A stretch of DNA of 64,000 nt from Tsukamurella sp. TY48 (GTDB lineage: Bacteria > Actinomycetota > Actinomycetes > Mycobacteriales > Mycobacteriaceae): contig NZ_BPMV01000002.1 in the NCBI RefSeq assembly GCF_019656655.1, positions 620,001 through 684,000 on the forward strand, written 5' to 3'. A program made the translations under genes and the position numbers. Shown here one piece after another: positions 15,609 through 25,499 of this stretch; the first letter of the stretch is position 1; every line of letters begins with the position of its first letter. Under the pieces are notes generated by a model. It did not search any database. It worked only from the letters and a program-made list of their open reading frames with translations, and was not told the DNA's origin.

Positions 15609-18293
15609 TTAGAAGTCCGGTTCGCCGTCCGAGTCGTCCGCGCCGGCGTCGCCGCCGCCGCGCAGCACCATGAGCAGCCCGGGCAGCTCGTCGGGCGTGA
15701 CGAGAACGTCGCGCGCCTTCGACCCCTCCGACGGGCCCACGATGTCGCGGGTCTCCATGAGGTCCATCAGACGGCCGGCCTTGGCGAAGCCCACGCGCAG
15801 CTTGCGCTGCAGCATCGAGGTGGAGCCGAACTGCGAGGTGACCACGAGCTCCACGGCCTGCAGGAAGACGTCGAGGTCGTCGCCGATGTCCGGGTCGACG
15901 TCCTTCTTCTCGACCTTGGTCTCGGTGACCCCGTTGGTGTAGTCGGGCTCGGCCTGGTTCTTCACGAAGTCGACGATGGAGCTGATCTCCTCGTCGGTGA
16001 TGAAGGCGCCCTGCATGCGGGTGGTCTTGCCGCCCATGGGCAGGAACAGCGCATCGCCCATACCGATCAGCTTCTCGGCGCCGGGCTGGTCCAGGATGAC
16101 CCGCGAGTCCGTGAGTGAGGACGTCGCGAACGCCAGGCGTGAGGGCACGTTGGTCTTGATCAGGCCGGTGACCACGTCGACCGACGGGCGCTGCGTGGCC
16201 AGCACCAGGTGGATGCCGGCGGCGCGGGCCTTCTGCGTGATCCGGACGATCGCCTCCTCGACGTCGCGCGGGGCGGTCATCATGAGGTCGGCGAGCTCGT
16301 CGACGATGGCGACGATGTAGGGGTACGGCCGGTACACGCGCTCGCTGCCGAGCGGGGTGGTGATCTCGCCCGACTTCACCTTCCGGTTGAAGTCGTCGAT
16401 GTGCCGCACGCGCGAGGCCTGCATGTCCTTGTACCGCTGCTCCATCTCCTCGACCAGCCAGGACAGCGCGGCGGCCGCCTTCTTGGGGTCGGTGATGATG
16501 GGCGTGATGAGGTGCGGGATGCCCTCGTAGGGGGTGAGCTCGACCATCTTGGGGTCGATGAGGATCATCCGTACCTCGTCGGGCGTGGCCCGCGCGAGCA
16601 GCGAGACGAGCATCGAGTTCACGAAGCTCGACTTACCGGAGCCGGTGGAGCCGGCCACGAGCAGGTGGGGCATCTTGGCGAGGTTGGCGTTGACCATTTC
16701 GCCCTCGATGTCCTTGCCGAGGCCGATCACCAGCGGGTGCGTGTCCTTGCGGGTGCTGTCGGCGGCGAGGACGTCGGCCAGGCGCACCATCTCGCGGTCG
16801 GTGTTGGGCACCTCGATACCCACGGCCGATTTGCCGGGGATCGGGGCCAGCAGGCGCACGTTGTCGGTGGCGACCGCGTACGAGATGTTGCGGTGCAGCG
16901 CGGTGACCTTCTCCACCTTCACGCCGGGTCCGAGTTCCACCTCGTAGCGGGTCACGGTGGGGCCGCGGGTATAGCCGGTGACGGCGGCGTCGATCTTGAA
17001 CTGCTCCATCACGCCGGTGATCGCGTCGATCATCGCGTCGTTGGCGCTGGTTCCGGCCTTGGCGGGCTCGCCCTCGATGAGGAGGTCGGCCGGGGGCAGG
17101 ATGTAGTTCTCGTTGTCGATGGTGCGGGCCACGGTGAACTCGGCCGCCTTGGGGGCGGGCGGGGGCGTGTTGTCCTTGACCACGGGGGCGCGACGGGGCT
17201 TCGACGCGGCCTTCGGCGGAACCTCGACGGTCGGCTCGTCCGACGGTGCGGGATCGGCCCCGATCGGCGCGGTCACCTGGTCGGACAGGGCCTCGTCGGG
17301 CTCGGCTGGGGCGGTCTTGCGGCGGCTGCGCTTCGGCGGCGCGGGGTCCGCCGGGTAGTTCTCGTACGGGTCGCCGTAGGGCGACGCGGCGAGGCTCGCG
17401 GTGTCGGCCGGGCCGGAGTCGAAGGCGAAGGGCGAATCGAGATCGTCGTCGTCGAGCGGCTCCTCGTCGTCGCCGTACTGGCGGTCGAGGTCGACCCCGA
17501 AGTAGAACTTGAGGCGATCGATGATCTCGCGCACCGTCATTCCGCTCACCAGGAGCAGACCGAAGAGGGCGACGAGCACCAGCAGGGGCACCGAGATCCA
17601 GGCGGTGAAACCGTCGGTGAGCGGGCCGCCCACGATGTAGCCGAGGTATCCGCCCGCGGCGGCACGGTCGTCGAACTCGGCGGGGCGGCCGGCGCCGATG
17701 TGCAGCAGCCCGAGGAAGGCGAGAACGATGAGGGCACCGCCCACGCGGTGCCGCACGCGGGCTCCGGGGTTGTCGGGCCGGCGCATCATGATCACGCCGA
17801 GCGCGATGGCGAGCACCGGCACGAGCACCGAGAACCAGCCGACGACGGCGCGGACGGCGGTGGAGAAGAACGAGCCCACGGGCCCGCCCGCGTCGAAGTA
17901 GAGGGCGGCGCCGAGCACGATCGCGATGGCGAACAGCCCGAGCGCGAGCCCGTCACGCGAGTGGGTGCCGCTGTTGCGCGGCGTGCCCTCCGGGCCGGCG
18001 GTGGCGCTGAGCACCTCGGTCTCGGCGGTCTCCGACGGTGCGCGGCGCCCGCTGCGGACGGCGCCACCGACACCCCTGGCCAGCAGTTTCCAGCTGGCAC
18101 CGAGTCCGCGGCCCACTCCCCTACCGGCGCTGGCGGCCAGGCCGGGGCCCTGCTTGGCGTTCTGCTTGGTCTGCTTCGCGGGGGTGCGCGGCGCGGTCTT
18201 ACGGCCGCCGGCCGAGCTCGCGGCGCGGCCGCGGCTGCTCCCCGAACGGGAGTTCGCGGCGCTGCGCGCACGGGTGGTCGTCTTCGCTGCCAT
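15609..18293 (-). CDS. ftsK: FtsK/SpoIIIE DNA translocase
   Basis: This 894-residue protein pumps chromosomal DNA through the division septum and activates dimer resolution at dif. A basic, Ala/Ser-rich N-terminus (1-60) is followed by four membrane helices (about 120-265) and an acidic/Pro-rich linker to about 410. The motor follows: Walker [11 protein letters not shown] near 547, Walker B region ILIDPK near 577 and VDELADLMM near 667. The C-terminal gamma winged-helix domain (about 825-890, with [20 protein letters not shown]) reads KOPS-type polarity sequences. The ATG at 18293 has TAGACT 6 bases upstream (leaderless). Confidence 0.95.
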   Translation of the reverse strand: MAAKTTTRARSAANSRSGSSRGRAASSAGGRKTAPRTPAKQTKQNAKQGPGLAASAGRGVGRGLGASWKLLARGVGGAVRSGRRAPSETAETEVLSATAGPEGTPRNSGTHSRDGLALGLFAIAIVLGAALYFDAGGPVGSFFSTAVRAVVGWFSVLVPVLAIALGVIMMRRPDNPGARVRHRVGGALIVLAFLGLLHIGAGRPAEFDDRAAAGGYLGYIVGGPLTDGFTAWISVPLLVLVALFGLLLVSGMTVREIIDRLKFYFGVDLDRQYGDDEEPLDDDDLDSPFAFDSGPADTASLAASPYGDPYENYPADPAPPKRSRRKTAPAEPDEALSDQVTAPIGADPAPSDEPTVEVPPKAASKPRRAPVVKDNTPPPAPKAAEFTVARTIDNENYILPPADLLIEGEPAKAGTSANDAMIDAITGVMEQFKIDAAVTGYTRGPTVTRYEVELGPGVKVEKVTALHRNISYAVATDNVRLLAPIPGKSAVGIEVPNTDREMVRLADVLAADSTRKDTHPLVIGLGKDIEGEMVNANLAKMPHLLVAGSTGSGKSSFVNSMLVSLLARATPDEVRMILIDPKMVELTPYEGIPHLITPIITDPKKAAAALSWLVEEMEQRYKDMQASRVRHIDDFNRKVKSGEITTPLGSERVYRPYPYIVAIVDELADLMMTAPRDVEEAIVRITQKARAAGIHLVLATQRPSVDVVTGLIKTNVPSRLAFATSSLTDSRVILDQPGAEKLIGMGDALFLPMGGKTTRMQGAFITDEEISSIVDFVKNQAEPDYTNGVTETKVEKKDVDPDIGDDLDVFLQAVELVVTSQFGSTSMLQRKLRVGFAKAGRLMDLMETRDIVGPSEGSKARDVLVTPDELPGLLMVLRGGGDAGADDSDGEPDF

Positions 18294-18305
18294 GGGGGCA
18301 GTCTA
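18294..18305 (-). promoter_or_regulatory. Leaderless promoter of ftsK
   Basis: TAGACT (18300-18305) lies 6 bases before the ATG; no ribosome site is present. Confidence 0.55.
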
Positions 18306-18364
18306 TCGACACCTGCCCCATCTGTATCAAGTGCAACACAAGTAACAAGGTGGACGGCGCGTCG

Positions 18365-18982
18365 TCAGAGCGACCGCGCCACCGAACCGAGCCGGTCGAT
18401 GTGCGGATCGTCGCCCTCGAAGGTGACCAGCGCCTCATCGCGCCCGTAGGCCCACATCGCGATCTCGCCGATCGCCCCGATCACGGCGACGTCGGGCCCC
18501 TTACCCGCGGTGACCAGCGTTCCGGCCTCGGTGGTGAGGCTGATCCGGAGCGGCGCACGCCGCAGCGTAAGCGCGGCGATCCGGGCGACGGCCGCGGCGA
18601 GGCCCTGTTCCACGCCGGGGTCCAGCCGGCGTGGCTTCCATCCCGGGGCGGCGCGGCGGATGTCCTCGGTGTGCACGAAGAATTCGCCGAGATTCGCCTG
18701 CTCGTCCACGAGCCGCAGCGGTGACAGCCGCGGCGGCCCGCCCGCGACGGTGGCCAGCAGGTCGTCGAACGGCCGGGCGGCGATGCTCTCCTGAACGCGG
18801 GCGGTGTGCCGGGCGAGCGGGCGCAGCAGGATGCCCGCCGCGGCGTCCGGGCGGGACTCGCGCAGGATCAGGTGGGCGAGCAGGTCCGTCACCGTCCAGT
18901 CGCCGCAGAGCGTGGGCGCGTCCGGACCGGCCGCGCGGGCCGCTTCGACGAGGGCGGCGCGTTCGATGCGTGCGGGCTTCAC
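18365..18982 (-). CDS. TIGR03085-type protein (DinB/maleylpyruvate isomerase-like fold)
   Basis: This 205-residue protein has the N-terminal pattern ARIERAALVEAARAAGPDAP then TLCGDWTVTDLLAHLILRES. This matches the actinobacterial TIGR03085 family, related to the mycothiol-dependent maleylpyruvate isomerase/DinB four-helix bundle. The histidines in DLLAHL and GEFFVHTEDIRR (near residue 108) sit where the metal ligands of that fold occur. The function is unproven; related proteins are mycothiol-dependent. The GTG at 18982 is favoured by TAGGGT 7 bases upstream; an ATG at 19003 lies upstream of that hexamer. The gene is divergent from the secreted-protein array. Confidence 0.8.
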   Translation of the reverse strand: MKPARIERAALVEAARAAGPDAPTLCGDWTVTDLLAHLILRESRPDAAAGILLRPLARHTARVQESIAARPFDDLLATVAGGPPRLSPLRLVDEQANLGEFFVHTEDIRRAAPGWKPRRLDPGVEQGLAAAVARIAALTLRRAPLRISLTTEAGTLVTAGKGPDVAVIGAIGEIAMWAYGRDEALVTFEGDDPHIDRLGSVARSL

Positions 18983-18995
18983 GCGGCCAACCCTA
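18983..18995 (-). promoter_or_regulatory. Leaderless promoter of the TIGR03085-type gene
   Basis: TAGGGT (18990-18995) lies 7 bases before the GTG at 18982. Confidence 0.55.
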
Positions 18996-19093
18996 ATCCT
19001 CATTGCGGGGCGGCATCGGGCCGCCGCCGAAGCGCCGCCCGATCGCGCCCCCGACGTTCCCCGATCTTTCACCTGACGCAATGAACTATGTCG

Positions 19094-19106
19094 TAGGATC
19101 CGTGGC
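19094..19106 (+). promoter_or_regulatory. Leaderless promoter of the secreted-paralogue operon
   Basis: TAGGAT (19094-19099) lies 7 bases before the ATG at 19107. It is the only clear promoter ahead of the five-gene array. Confidence 0.55.
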
Positions 19107-19706
19107 ATGACTGTGAATACCGCACGGGCTCGTCGCGCCCGCTTGGCCTCCGCCGGGGCGTTCGTCGCCGCGATCGCCACCGTCGGCACACTCGCCGCGC
19201 CCGCCGCGTCGGCGGCCCCGGTCAGCACCAACCTGCTGCTCGGCCCGGCGCAGTTCCCGGCCGGCTCCACCGACTACCGGGTGGACCCGAACGCGGCCAC
19301 CGCCAAGGTGAAGATTCCGGAGTCCTCTCCCGCGGATTGCCGCGCGGCGGGCGATGGTCTCAACGCCACGCTGGCGTCGGTGAACGGCGCCGAGGCCACC
19401 GCACGCAACGGCTACTCGTTCATGTCCTCGGCCGTGCTGTCGCCGGTGGTCACCAACCAGTGGCGCGCTGTGGTCGAGCGCTGCGACGGCGGACAGCTCG
19501 CGACGCCGCCCGATCTGGTCCGGTACTCCCCCGTCGTGATGACGGCGCGCGAGGACGGCCGCATCGGCGCGGTCCAGGGCTTCGCCGACGTCAACGGATA
19601 CACCGTGAACGTCTACGTCGAGGGCCTCAGCGCGACACCGGCGAACACCGATCGCTTCTGGGCCGTCTTCCGCGCACAGATCCAGAAGGTCCAGACCGGT
19701 CGCTGA
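19107..19706 (+). CDS. Secreted two-cysteine protein, paralogue 1 of 5
   Basis: This 199-residue protein has a Sec signal peptide: a basic ARARRARLAS start, a hydrophobic core, and cleavage after APAASA near residue 36. The mature part has exactly two cysteines (SPADCRAAG, VERCDGG), probably a disulfide. It carries the array's end motif, here DRFWAVFRAQIQKV. The N-terminal mature motif is QFPAGSTDYRV, matching EFPxGSxxYK in the others. No enzyme motif is seen, and no characterised family can be named with confidence. It is the most diverged non-lipoprotein copy and is spaced 29 bp from the next gene, which has its own ribosome site. The role at the cell surface is unknown. Confidence 0.8.
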   Translation: MTVNTARARRARLASAGAFVAAIATVGTLAAPAASAAPVSTNLLLGPAQFPAGSTDYRVDPNAATAKVKIPESSPADCRAAGDGLNATLASVNGAEATARNGYSFMSSAVLSPVVTNQWRAVVERCDGGQLATPPDLVRYSPVVMTAREDGRIGAVQGFADVNGYTVNVYVEGLSATPANTDRFWAVFRAQIQKVQTGR

Positions 19707-19735
19707 CCGGCTTCATCGATCCCAGGGGGGAACCA

Positions 19736-20311
19736 ATGAACACTCGTCATCTCGTCGCCGCGGCCTCGATCGCCGGCGCCGTCGTCATCGGCCTGCCGGC
19801 GGTGGCTCAGGCCGCGCCGGTCGTGCCCGCGCAGGCGATTCTCGCGGCGAACGAATTCCCTTTCGGCAGTGTCGAATACAAGGTCTCGTCCGATATCGGG
19901 GCGCCGCCCGTGAAGGTCACCGGGGACTCTTCCTGCGAGCGTGCCTCGTACGATCTGGACAAGCGACTCGAAGGCGCGAAGAGCACGGACGCCGAGGCCG
20001 TGCGAGGCTCCAGCAAACTCGAAGCCAGCGTGAACGATCGTCCGATGGCCGACGCGATGCGCACCGTCTTCCGTGTGTGTGGAGCCGAATTGGGAGTGCA
20101 GCTCGCTATCGCGCCGCTCCCTGCCGACCTGAGTAGGTACAACGGATTCGTCTTCCTCTCGGAGTCCCGGGATTCGGCCATCGGCGTCGTCGACGTTCGT
20201 GGCGCTGCCGTCGGCGTCTCCGTGGACGGTCGTGGGAACCAGCCTGCGGACACCGACGCGTTCTGGCAGATTCTTCGCGCGCAGGTCGCCAAGGTGGAGC
20301 GGCAGCCGTGA
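19736..20311 (+). CDS. Secreted two-cysteine protein, paralogue 2 of 5
   Basis: This 191-residue protein begins MNTRHLVAAASIAGAVVIGL, with signal cleavage near AQA-APVV (residue 27). GGGGGG immediately before AACC serves as ribosome site for the ATG at 19736. Two mature cysteines (DSSCERAS, FRVCGAEL) are present. The motifs EFPFGSVEYKV and DAFWQILRAQVAKVERQP are shared with paralogues 3 and 4. Its stop overlaps the start of the next gene by 4 bases (GTGA), so translation is coupled. The last 36 bases are identical to the end of paralogue 3, which suggests recent duplication or gene conversion. The function is unknown. Confidence 0.8.
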   Translation: MNTRHLVAAASIAGAVVIGLPAVAQAAPVVPAQAILAANEFPFGSVEYKVSSDIGAPPVKVTGDSSCERASYDLDKRLEGAKSTDAEAVRGSSKLEASVNDRPMADAMRTVFRVCGAELGVQLAIAPLPADLSRYNGFVFLSESRDSAIGVVDVRGAAVGVSVDGRGNQPADTDAFWQILRAQVAKVERQP

Positions 20312-20883
20312 TCGTCCGACGGTTCGCCGCCGTCGGCGCCCTGACCTTCGCCGCGCTGTCCATCCCGGCGCTGGCGCAGGCGGCGCCGATCGTGCCCGCG
20401 CAAGCTGTCCTCGCCGCCAACGAATTCCCGCTCGGCAGCACCGGCTACAAGACCGACGATGCGACCATCGATTTCAACGGCGACGAGTCTGCGAACACCG
20501 CGTGCGACCGTGCGGTCCGCGACGCGGTGAAGTCGATCTCCGGTGTGAAAGCCGTGAGCGCAGAGGTCCTCCGAGGTACGACGAAGATCGAGTCGGGTGT
20601 GGTCGGTCGCGCGTACACCGCGCGAGTCGCCGAGATCGACGTGACGTGCGATGCCGATTCCAGCGGTAACGCACGGCCGCAGAAGCTCGCGGCGCCGCCC
20701 GACCTCGCCCGCTATCGGACCCACATCACCACCTACCGGGGCTCGTCCATCGACAGCTGGGTGGACGTACGCGGCGTCACGGTGTCCGTCCAGGCGCACG
20801 GGACGGACGGAACGCCGGTGGACGCGGACGCGTTCTGGCAGACGCTGCGCGCGCAGGTCGCCAAGGTGGAGCGGCAGCCGTGA
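20308..20883 (+). CDS. Secreted two-cysteine protein, paralogue 3 of 5
   Basis: This 191-residue protein starts with a GTG overlapping the previous stop. The signal peptide runs to AQA-APIV (about residue 25). The mature part begins like paralogue 2 (APIVPAQAVLAANEFPLGST) and ends DAFWQTLRAQVAKVERQP. Two cysteines are present (NTACDRAV, VTCDAD). The central 90 residues are much more diverged than the ends, as if the core binds different partners on a shared frame. The GTGA overlap continues into the next gene. The function is unknown. Confidence 0.8.
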   Translation: MIVRRFAAVGALTFAALSIPALAQAAPIVPAQAVLAANEFPLGSTGYKTDDATIDFNGDESANTACDRAVRDAVKSISGVKAVSAEVLRGTTKIESGVVGRAYTARVAEIDVTCDADSSGNARPQKLAAPPDLARYRTHITTYRGSSIDSWVDVRGVTVSVQAHGTDGTPVDADAFWQTLRAQVAKVERQP

Positions 20884-21446
20884 CGATCCGCTCGGTTCTC
20901 GCCGGCGGATCGGTCGCGGTCGTCGCGGCCGCTGCACTTCCAGCGATCGTGCAAGCGGCACCGGTCGTGCCGAAGGACGCGGTCCTCACGGCGCAGGAGT
21001 TTCCACCCGGCAGCCATGACTACAAGGCGTTCCCGATGACCTTTCCCGCGGTCGGCACCCGCCCCGCGAACAGCTCTCGCTGCGCGGTCAAGACCCACGA
21101 GCTGCAACAGCGGCTCGCAGGGTCGAGCGCAGTCGAGGCCGAGGCCTGGCGAGGCGACACGATGTACTACGCGTCGGTGTTCGGCCGCCCGGTGGCGGAG
21201 GTCCTCGGCGAGCAGAACGTGGCGTGCGACATGTCGCCGCGGGAACGGCGCGTCCCTGCACCCGCGGATCTCGCCCGCGTCAATCCCACGGCCTTCCGAT
21301 CCGGATCGCAACGGATCGAGGCGACCGCCGAACTGCACGGTGTGACAGTCGGAGTCGTCGGCACGTCGCCCGACGGCAAGGTACTCGACACCGACACCTT
21401 CTGGGAGATCCTGCGCGCCCAGATCGCCAAGATCGAGCGCCAGTGA
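20880..21446 (+). CDS. Secreted two-cysteine protein, paralogue 4 of 5
   Basis: This 188-residue protein starts with a GTG in the GTGA overlap. The signal peptide ends near VQA-APVV (about residue 25). It carries the shared motifs EFPPGSHDYKA and DTFWEILRAQIAKIERQ, with two mature cysteines (SSRCAVKT, VACDMS). A PADLARVNP segment equals the PDLxRY element of the others. It is coupled by 4 bases to the lipoprotein gene that follows. The function is unknown. Confidence 0.8.
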   Translation: MTIRSVLAGGSVAVVAAAALPAIVQAAPVVPKDAVLTAQEFPPGSHDYKAFPMTFPAVGTRPANSSRCAVKTHELQQRLAGSSAVEAEAWRGDTMYYASVFGRPVAEVLGEQNVACDMSPRERRVPAPADLARVNPTAFRSGSQRIEATAELHGVTVGVVGTSPDGKVLDTDTFWEILRAQIAKIERQ

Positions 21447-22054
21447 CGCTACGGCGCCGAGCTGCCGTACCTCTGATCGCGTGTCTCGTCTTCGCGGGTT
21501 GCTCGGACAATGAGGAGCCGAAGAATCCTGTGGCCGGCCTCGCCCTCGACCAGGCGGAACTGCCGCCAGGAACAACGATTTCGATACGGCAGGACAGCTC
21601 CGCCTGGGGAAGCGGTACCACGTTGGGCGGCCCGGAACCCTGCTTCACGGCCACGAGGAACAAGGAGCGGGCGACCACCGGCACCTACTCTTCGTTGACC
21701 ACCGGCATCTGGGACAACCTGAGCCTGGAGGGCGAGGTGTACGCGGAACCGCTCACGGCCGAATCGATTGTGCGCGCGCAAGCGTGCGTGCCCCAGGGGA
21801 TGACGCTGTTCGTCGTGTCGCTCCCCGACGATCTTGTGCGCAAGCGCGCCAGCGTCTTCGAGTACCGCACACCGCAAAGCCGACTCGCCTCGATGAGCGG
21901 TTTCATCGAGGTCGAAGGCCGCTCCGTCCGATTCACGTCGGACAATGCCGCGTTACTCTACGGATCCGAGGGCGTCATCCCGCGGGAGGTCGATCGCGAC
22001 CAGTTCTGGGAGCTCTTCCGTGCACAGATCGCGAAGGTGGAGCGGGCCCGCTAG
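21443..22054 (+). CDS. Lipoprotein paralogue 5 of 5 of the secreted array
   Basis: This 203-residue protein starts with a GTG in the GTGA overlap. The leader RRRAAVPLIACLVFAGCSDN has a lipobox (FAGC, near residue 19), so the protein is probably anchored in the membrane while the other four are released. After the lipid cysteine there are two further cysteines (PEPCFTAT, AQACVPQG). The array motifs persist in diverged form: ELPPGTTISI, PDDLVRKR and DQFWELFRAQIAKVERAR. It closes the operon, facing convergent rnj across a small hairpin. An anchor or receptor for the soluble paralogues is an inference. Confidence 0.78.
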   Translation: MTLRRRAAVPLIACLVFAGCSDNEEPKNPVAGLALDQAELPPGTTISIRQDSSAWGSGTTLGGPEPCFTATRNKERATTGTYSSLTTGIWDNLSLEGEVYAEPLTAESIVRAQACVPQGMTLFVVSLPDDLVRKRASVFEYRTPQSRLASMSGFIEVEGRSVRFTSDNAALLYGSEGVIPREVDRDQFWELFRAQIAKVERAR

Positions 22055-22063
22055 CGAGCCCGC
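22042..22063. terminator. Possible terminator between the secreted array and rnj
   Basis: The hairpin GCGGGC/GCCCGC spans the stop codon of the lipoprotein gene, between convergent genes. The stem is short (6 bp). Confidence 0.4.
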
Positions 22064-22073
22064 CCGGGGAGTC

Positions 22074-24074
22074 CTACTCCCCCACCACCATCACGGTCGG
22101 CACGATCATCGGGCGGCGCCGGTAGGTGTTGGAGACCCAGCGGCCCACGGCGCGCCGCACGGCCTGCGCGATGCGGTGCTGATCCTTGATGCCCTCGGCG
22201 GCGAGCTGCGCGATCGTCTCCTCGACCAGCTTCTCCGCCTCCTTGAGTGCGGTCGGATCGTCGGAGAAGCCGCGTCCGCTCACCTCGGGGGTGGTCACGG
22301 AGTTGCCCTCTTCGTCGATCACGATGCTGATCGCGATGAAGCCGCCCTCGCCGAGCACGAGGCGGTCCGACAGCGTCGACTCGCCCACATCGCCCACCGA
22401 TGAGCCGTCCACGTACACGTGACCCACGGGCACCTGTCCCACGATCTTCGCGACACCGTCGACCAGGTCGACGACCACGCCGTCCTCGGCGAGCATGATC
22501 CGGTCCTTCGGAACGCCCGTGGCCTCGGCCAGCGCGGCGTTGGCGCGCAGGTGGCGCCACTCGCCGTGCACCGGCATCGCATTGCGCGGACGCACCGCGT
22601 TGTACAGGTACAGCAGCTCACCTGCGCTGGCGTGGCCGGACACGTGCACCTTCGCGCTCTGCTGCGTGACCACGGTGGCGCCCAGCTTCGCCAGGCCGTT
22701 GACCACGGCGAACACGGAGTTCTCGTTGCCCGGGATCAGCGAGCTCGCGAGCACCACGAGATCCTGCGGGGAAATGGTGATGTTGCGGTGCTCGCCGCGG
22801 GCCATCCGGGACAGCGCGGAGAGCGGTTCGCCCTGAGATCCGGTGGACACCAGCACGATCCGGTGATCGGGCAGCGAGGCGGCGGTGTCGAGATCGACCT
22901 CGACACCCTCCGGCACCCGCAGATAGCCCATGTCCTGGGCGATCTGCATGTTGCGCACCATGGAGCGGCCCACGAAGACCACACGCCGGTTGTGTGCCAC
23001 GGCCACGTCGACGATCTGCTGGATGCGGTGCACGTGCGAGGCGAAGGACGCGACGATCACGCGGCCCTTGGCCCGGCCGATCACGTTGTCGAGCACGGGC
23101 CCGATCTCCCGCTCGGGGGTCACGAAGCCCGGGACCTCGGCGTTGGTGGAGTCCACCAGGAAGAGGTCGACGCCGGCATCGCCGAGGCGGGAGAAGCCGG
23201 CGAGGTCGGTGAGGCGGCCGTCGAGCGGCAGCTGGTCGAGCTTGATATCACCGGTGTGCAGGGCCACCTGGCCGCCGGCGTGGATCGCGACGGCGATCGC
23301 GTCGGGGATCGAGTGGTTCACGGCGAAGTACTCGCACTCGAACGGGCCGTGGCTGGTGGATTCGCCCTCGCGGACCTCGATCAGCTTGGGACGCAGACGG
23401 TGTTCGTCGCACTTCGCCTTGATCAGGGCGAGCGTGAACTTGGCGCCCACGATGGGGATGTCGGGCCGCAGACGCAGCAGGAAGGGCACGGCGCCGATGT
23501 GGTCCTCGTGGCCGTGAGTGAGGACGATCGCCTCGACGTCCTTGATCCGGTTCTCGATGTAGCGGAAGTCCGGGAGGATCAGGTCGACGCCGGGCTGCTG
23601 GTCCTCGGGGAAGAGCACGCCGCAGTCCACGATCAGGAGCTTGCCGTCGTACTCGAAGACGGTCATGTTGCGACCGATCTCCTTGATGCCGCCGAGCGCC
23701 ACCACGCGCAGGCCGCCCTTGCGCAGCTTGGGCGGGGGCCCGAGCCGCTCGACCGCGGGCGACGGTGCGCTGCCGCGTGATCCGCGGTCGTTGCCGCGGC
23801 GTCCGCCACCGCCGCGCTTCCGGTCGCCCTTGGGCGCCGACTTCTGGGCCGGTGCCTGCTGCTCGGCAGCGGCCTTCTCCGGTGCGGCCTTGGCGGGCGC
23901 GGTCTTCGCGGGTGCCGTCTTCGCGGGCGCGGTCTTCGCGGCCGCCTTCGGCGCGTCCTCGACCACGACGCGGGCCGCCGAGGTGGAGATCACGGGCTTG
24001 GGCTCGGCGGGTGGGCCGGCCTGCCGGGTGACCTTCCGGCTCCGTCGGGTACTGCCTGCTGCGTCGTCTGTCAT
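22074..24074 (-). CDS. rnj: Ribonuclease J
   Basis: This 666-residue metallo-beta-lactamase/beta-CASP ribonuclease (Rv2752c-like) has 5'-3' exonuclease and endonuclease activity in mRNA decay and rRNA maturation. The first 110 residues are a disordered Ala/Lys/Pro-rich extension with repeated TAPAKTAPAK units, usual in actinobacteria. The catalytic HGHEDH lies near residue 183. Later metal and beta-CASP motifs include HTGDIKLDQ and the C-terminal VSGHASAGE. The ATG at 24074 lies 3 bp after the dapA stop, so it is cotranscribed with dapA as in mycobacteria. Confidence 0.94.
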   Translation of the reverse strand: MTDDAAGSTRRSRKVTRQAGPPAEPKPVISTSAARVVVEDAPKAAAKTAPAKTAPAKTAPAKAAPEKAAAEQQAPAQKSAPKGDRKRGGGGRRGNDRGSRGSAPSPAVERLGPPPKLRKGGLRVVALGGIKEIGRNMTVFEYDGKLLIVDCGVLFPEDQQPGVDLILPDFRYIENRIKDVEAIVLTHGHEDHIGAVPFLLRLRPDIPIVGAKFTLALIKAKCDEHRLRPKLIEVREGESTSHGPFECEYFAVNHSIPDAIAVAIHAGGQVALHTGDIKLDQLPLDGRLTDLAGFSRLGDAGVDLFLVDSTNAEVPGFVTPEREIGPVLDNVIGRAKGRVIVASFASHVHRIQQIVDVAVAHNRRVVFVGRSMVRNMQIAQDMGYLRVPEGVEVDLDTAASLPDHRIVLVSTGSQGEPLSALSRMARGEHRNITISPQDLVVLASSLIPGNENSVFAVVNGLAKLGATVVTQQSAKVHVSGHASAGELLYLYNAVRPRNAMPVHGEWRHLRANAALAEATGVPKDRIMLAEDGVVVDLVDGVAKIVGQVPVGHVYVDGSSVGDVGESTLSDRLVLGEGGFIAISIVIDEEGNSVTTPEVSGRGFSDDPTALKEAEKLVEETIAQLAAEGIKDQHRIAQAVRRAVGRWVSNTYRRRPMIVPTVMVVGE

Positions 24075-24077
24075 GTC

Positions 24078-25019
<942 letters not shown>

Positions 25020-25499
25020 CTACTGGCTTGCCGTTCGCCGGTAGGTCAGGTGGCGGTACCGCAGGCCCGACGAGGAGTCGCGCCAGCCCGTGTCGTCGGT
25101 GAGCGCGAAGTCGTCGGGGATCGCCGGGGCCACGGTGTCACCGTCGATGTCGGCATCGACCTCGGTGACGGCCAGCAGGTCGGCCGACGGGAGTGCGGCG
25201 GCGTAGATCTCGCCGCCGCCCATCACCCAGAGGTCCTCGGTGTCCGGGAGCGTCAGATCGTGCTGGACCAGGGCACCGTCGGCCGACCAGGTGCGGTCCC
25301 GCGTGACGACGATGTTGGTGCGGCCGGGCAGCGGCCGGAACCGGGGCGGCAGCGAATCCCAGGTTTTGCGGCCCATGAGCATGGTGGCGCCGGCCGTGGT
25401 CTCGCGGAAGAACTTCATGTCCTCCGGGATGTGCCACGGAATCCCACCGTCGGCGCCGATCACGCCGCCGCGGGCCTGGGCCCAGATGAGCCCGATCAC
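25020..25499 (-). CDS. dfrA: Dihydrofolate reductase
   Basis: This 159-residue enzyme reduces dihydrofolate to tetrahydrofolate with NADPH. It begins with GTG ([20 protein letters not shown]) and has the Met20-loop region IPWHIPEDMKFFRETT, MGRKTWDSLP for cofactor binding, and VMGGGEIYAAAL near residue 98. The usual active-site acid is the Glu/Asp of PEDMKFF. The start overlaps the thyA stop by one base (TAGTG), so translation is coupled. This pairs use of dihydrofolate with its production by ThyA. Confidence 0.94.
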   Translation of the reverse strand: MIGLIWAQARGGVIGADGGIPWHIPEDMKFFRETTAGATMLMGRKTWDSLPPRFRPLPGRTNIVVTRDRTWSADGALVQHDLTLPDTEDLWVMGGGEIYAAALPSADLLAVTEVDADIDGDTVAPAIPDDFALTDDTGWRDSSSGLRYRHLTYRRTASQ

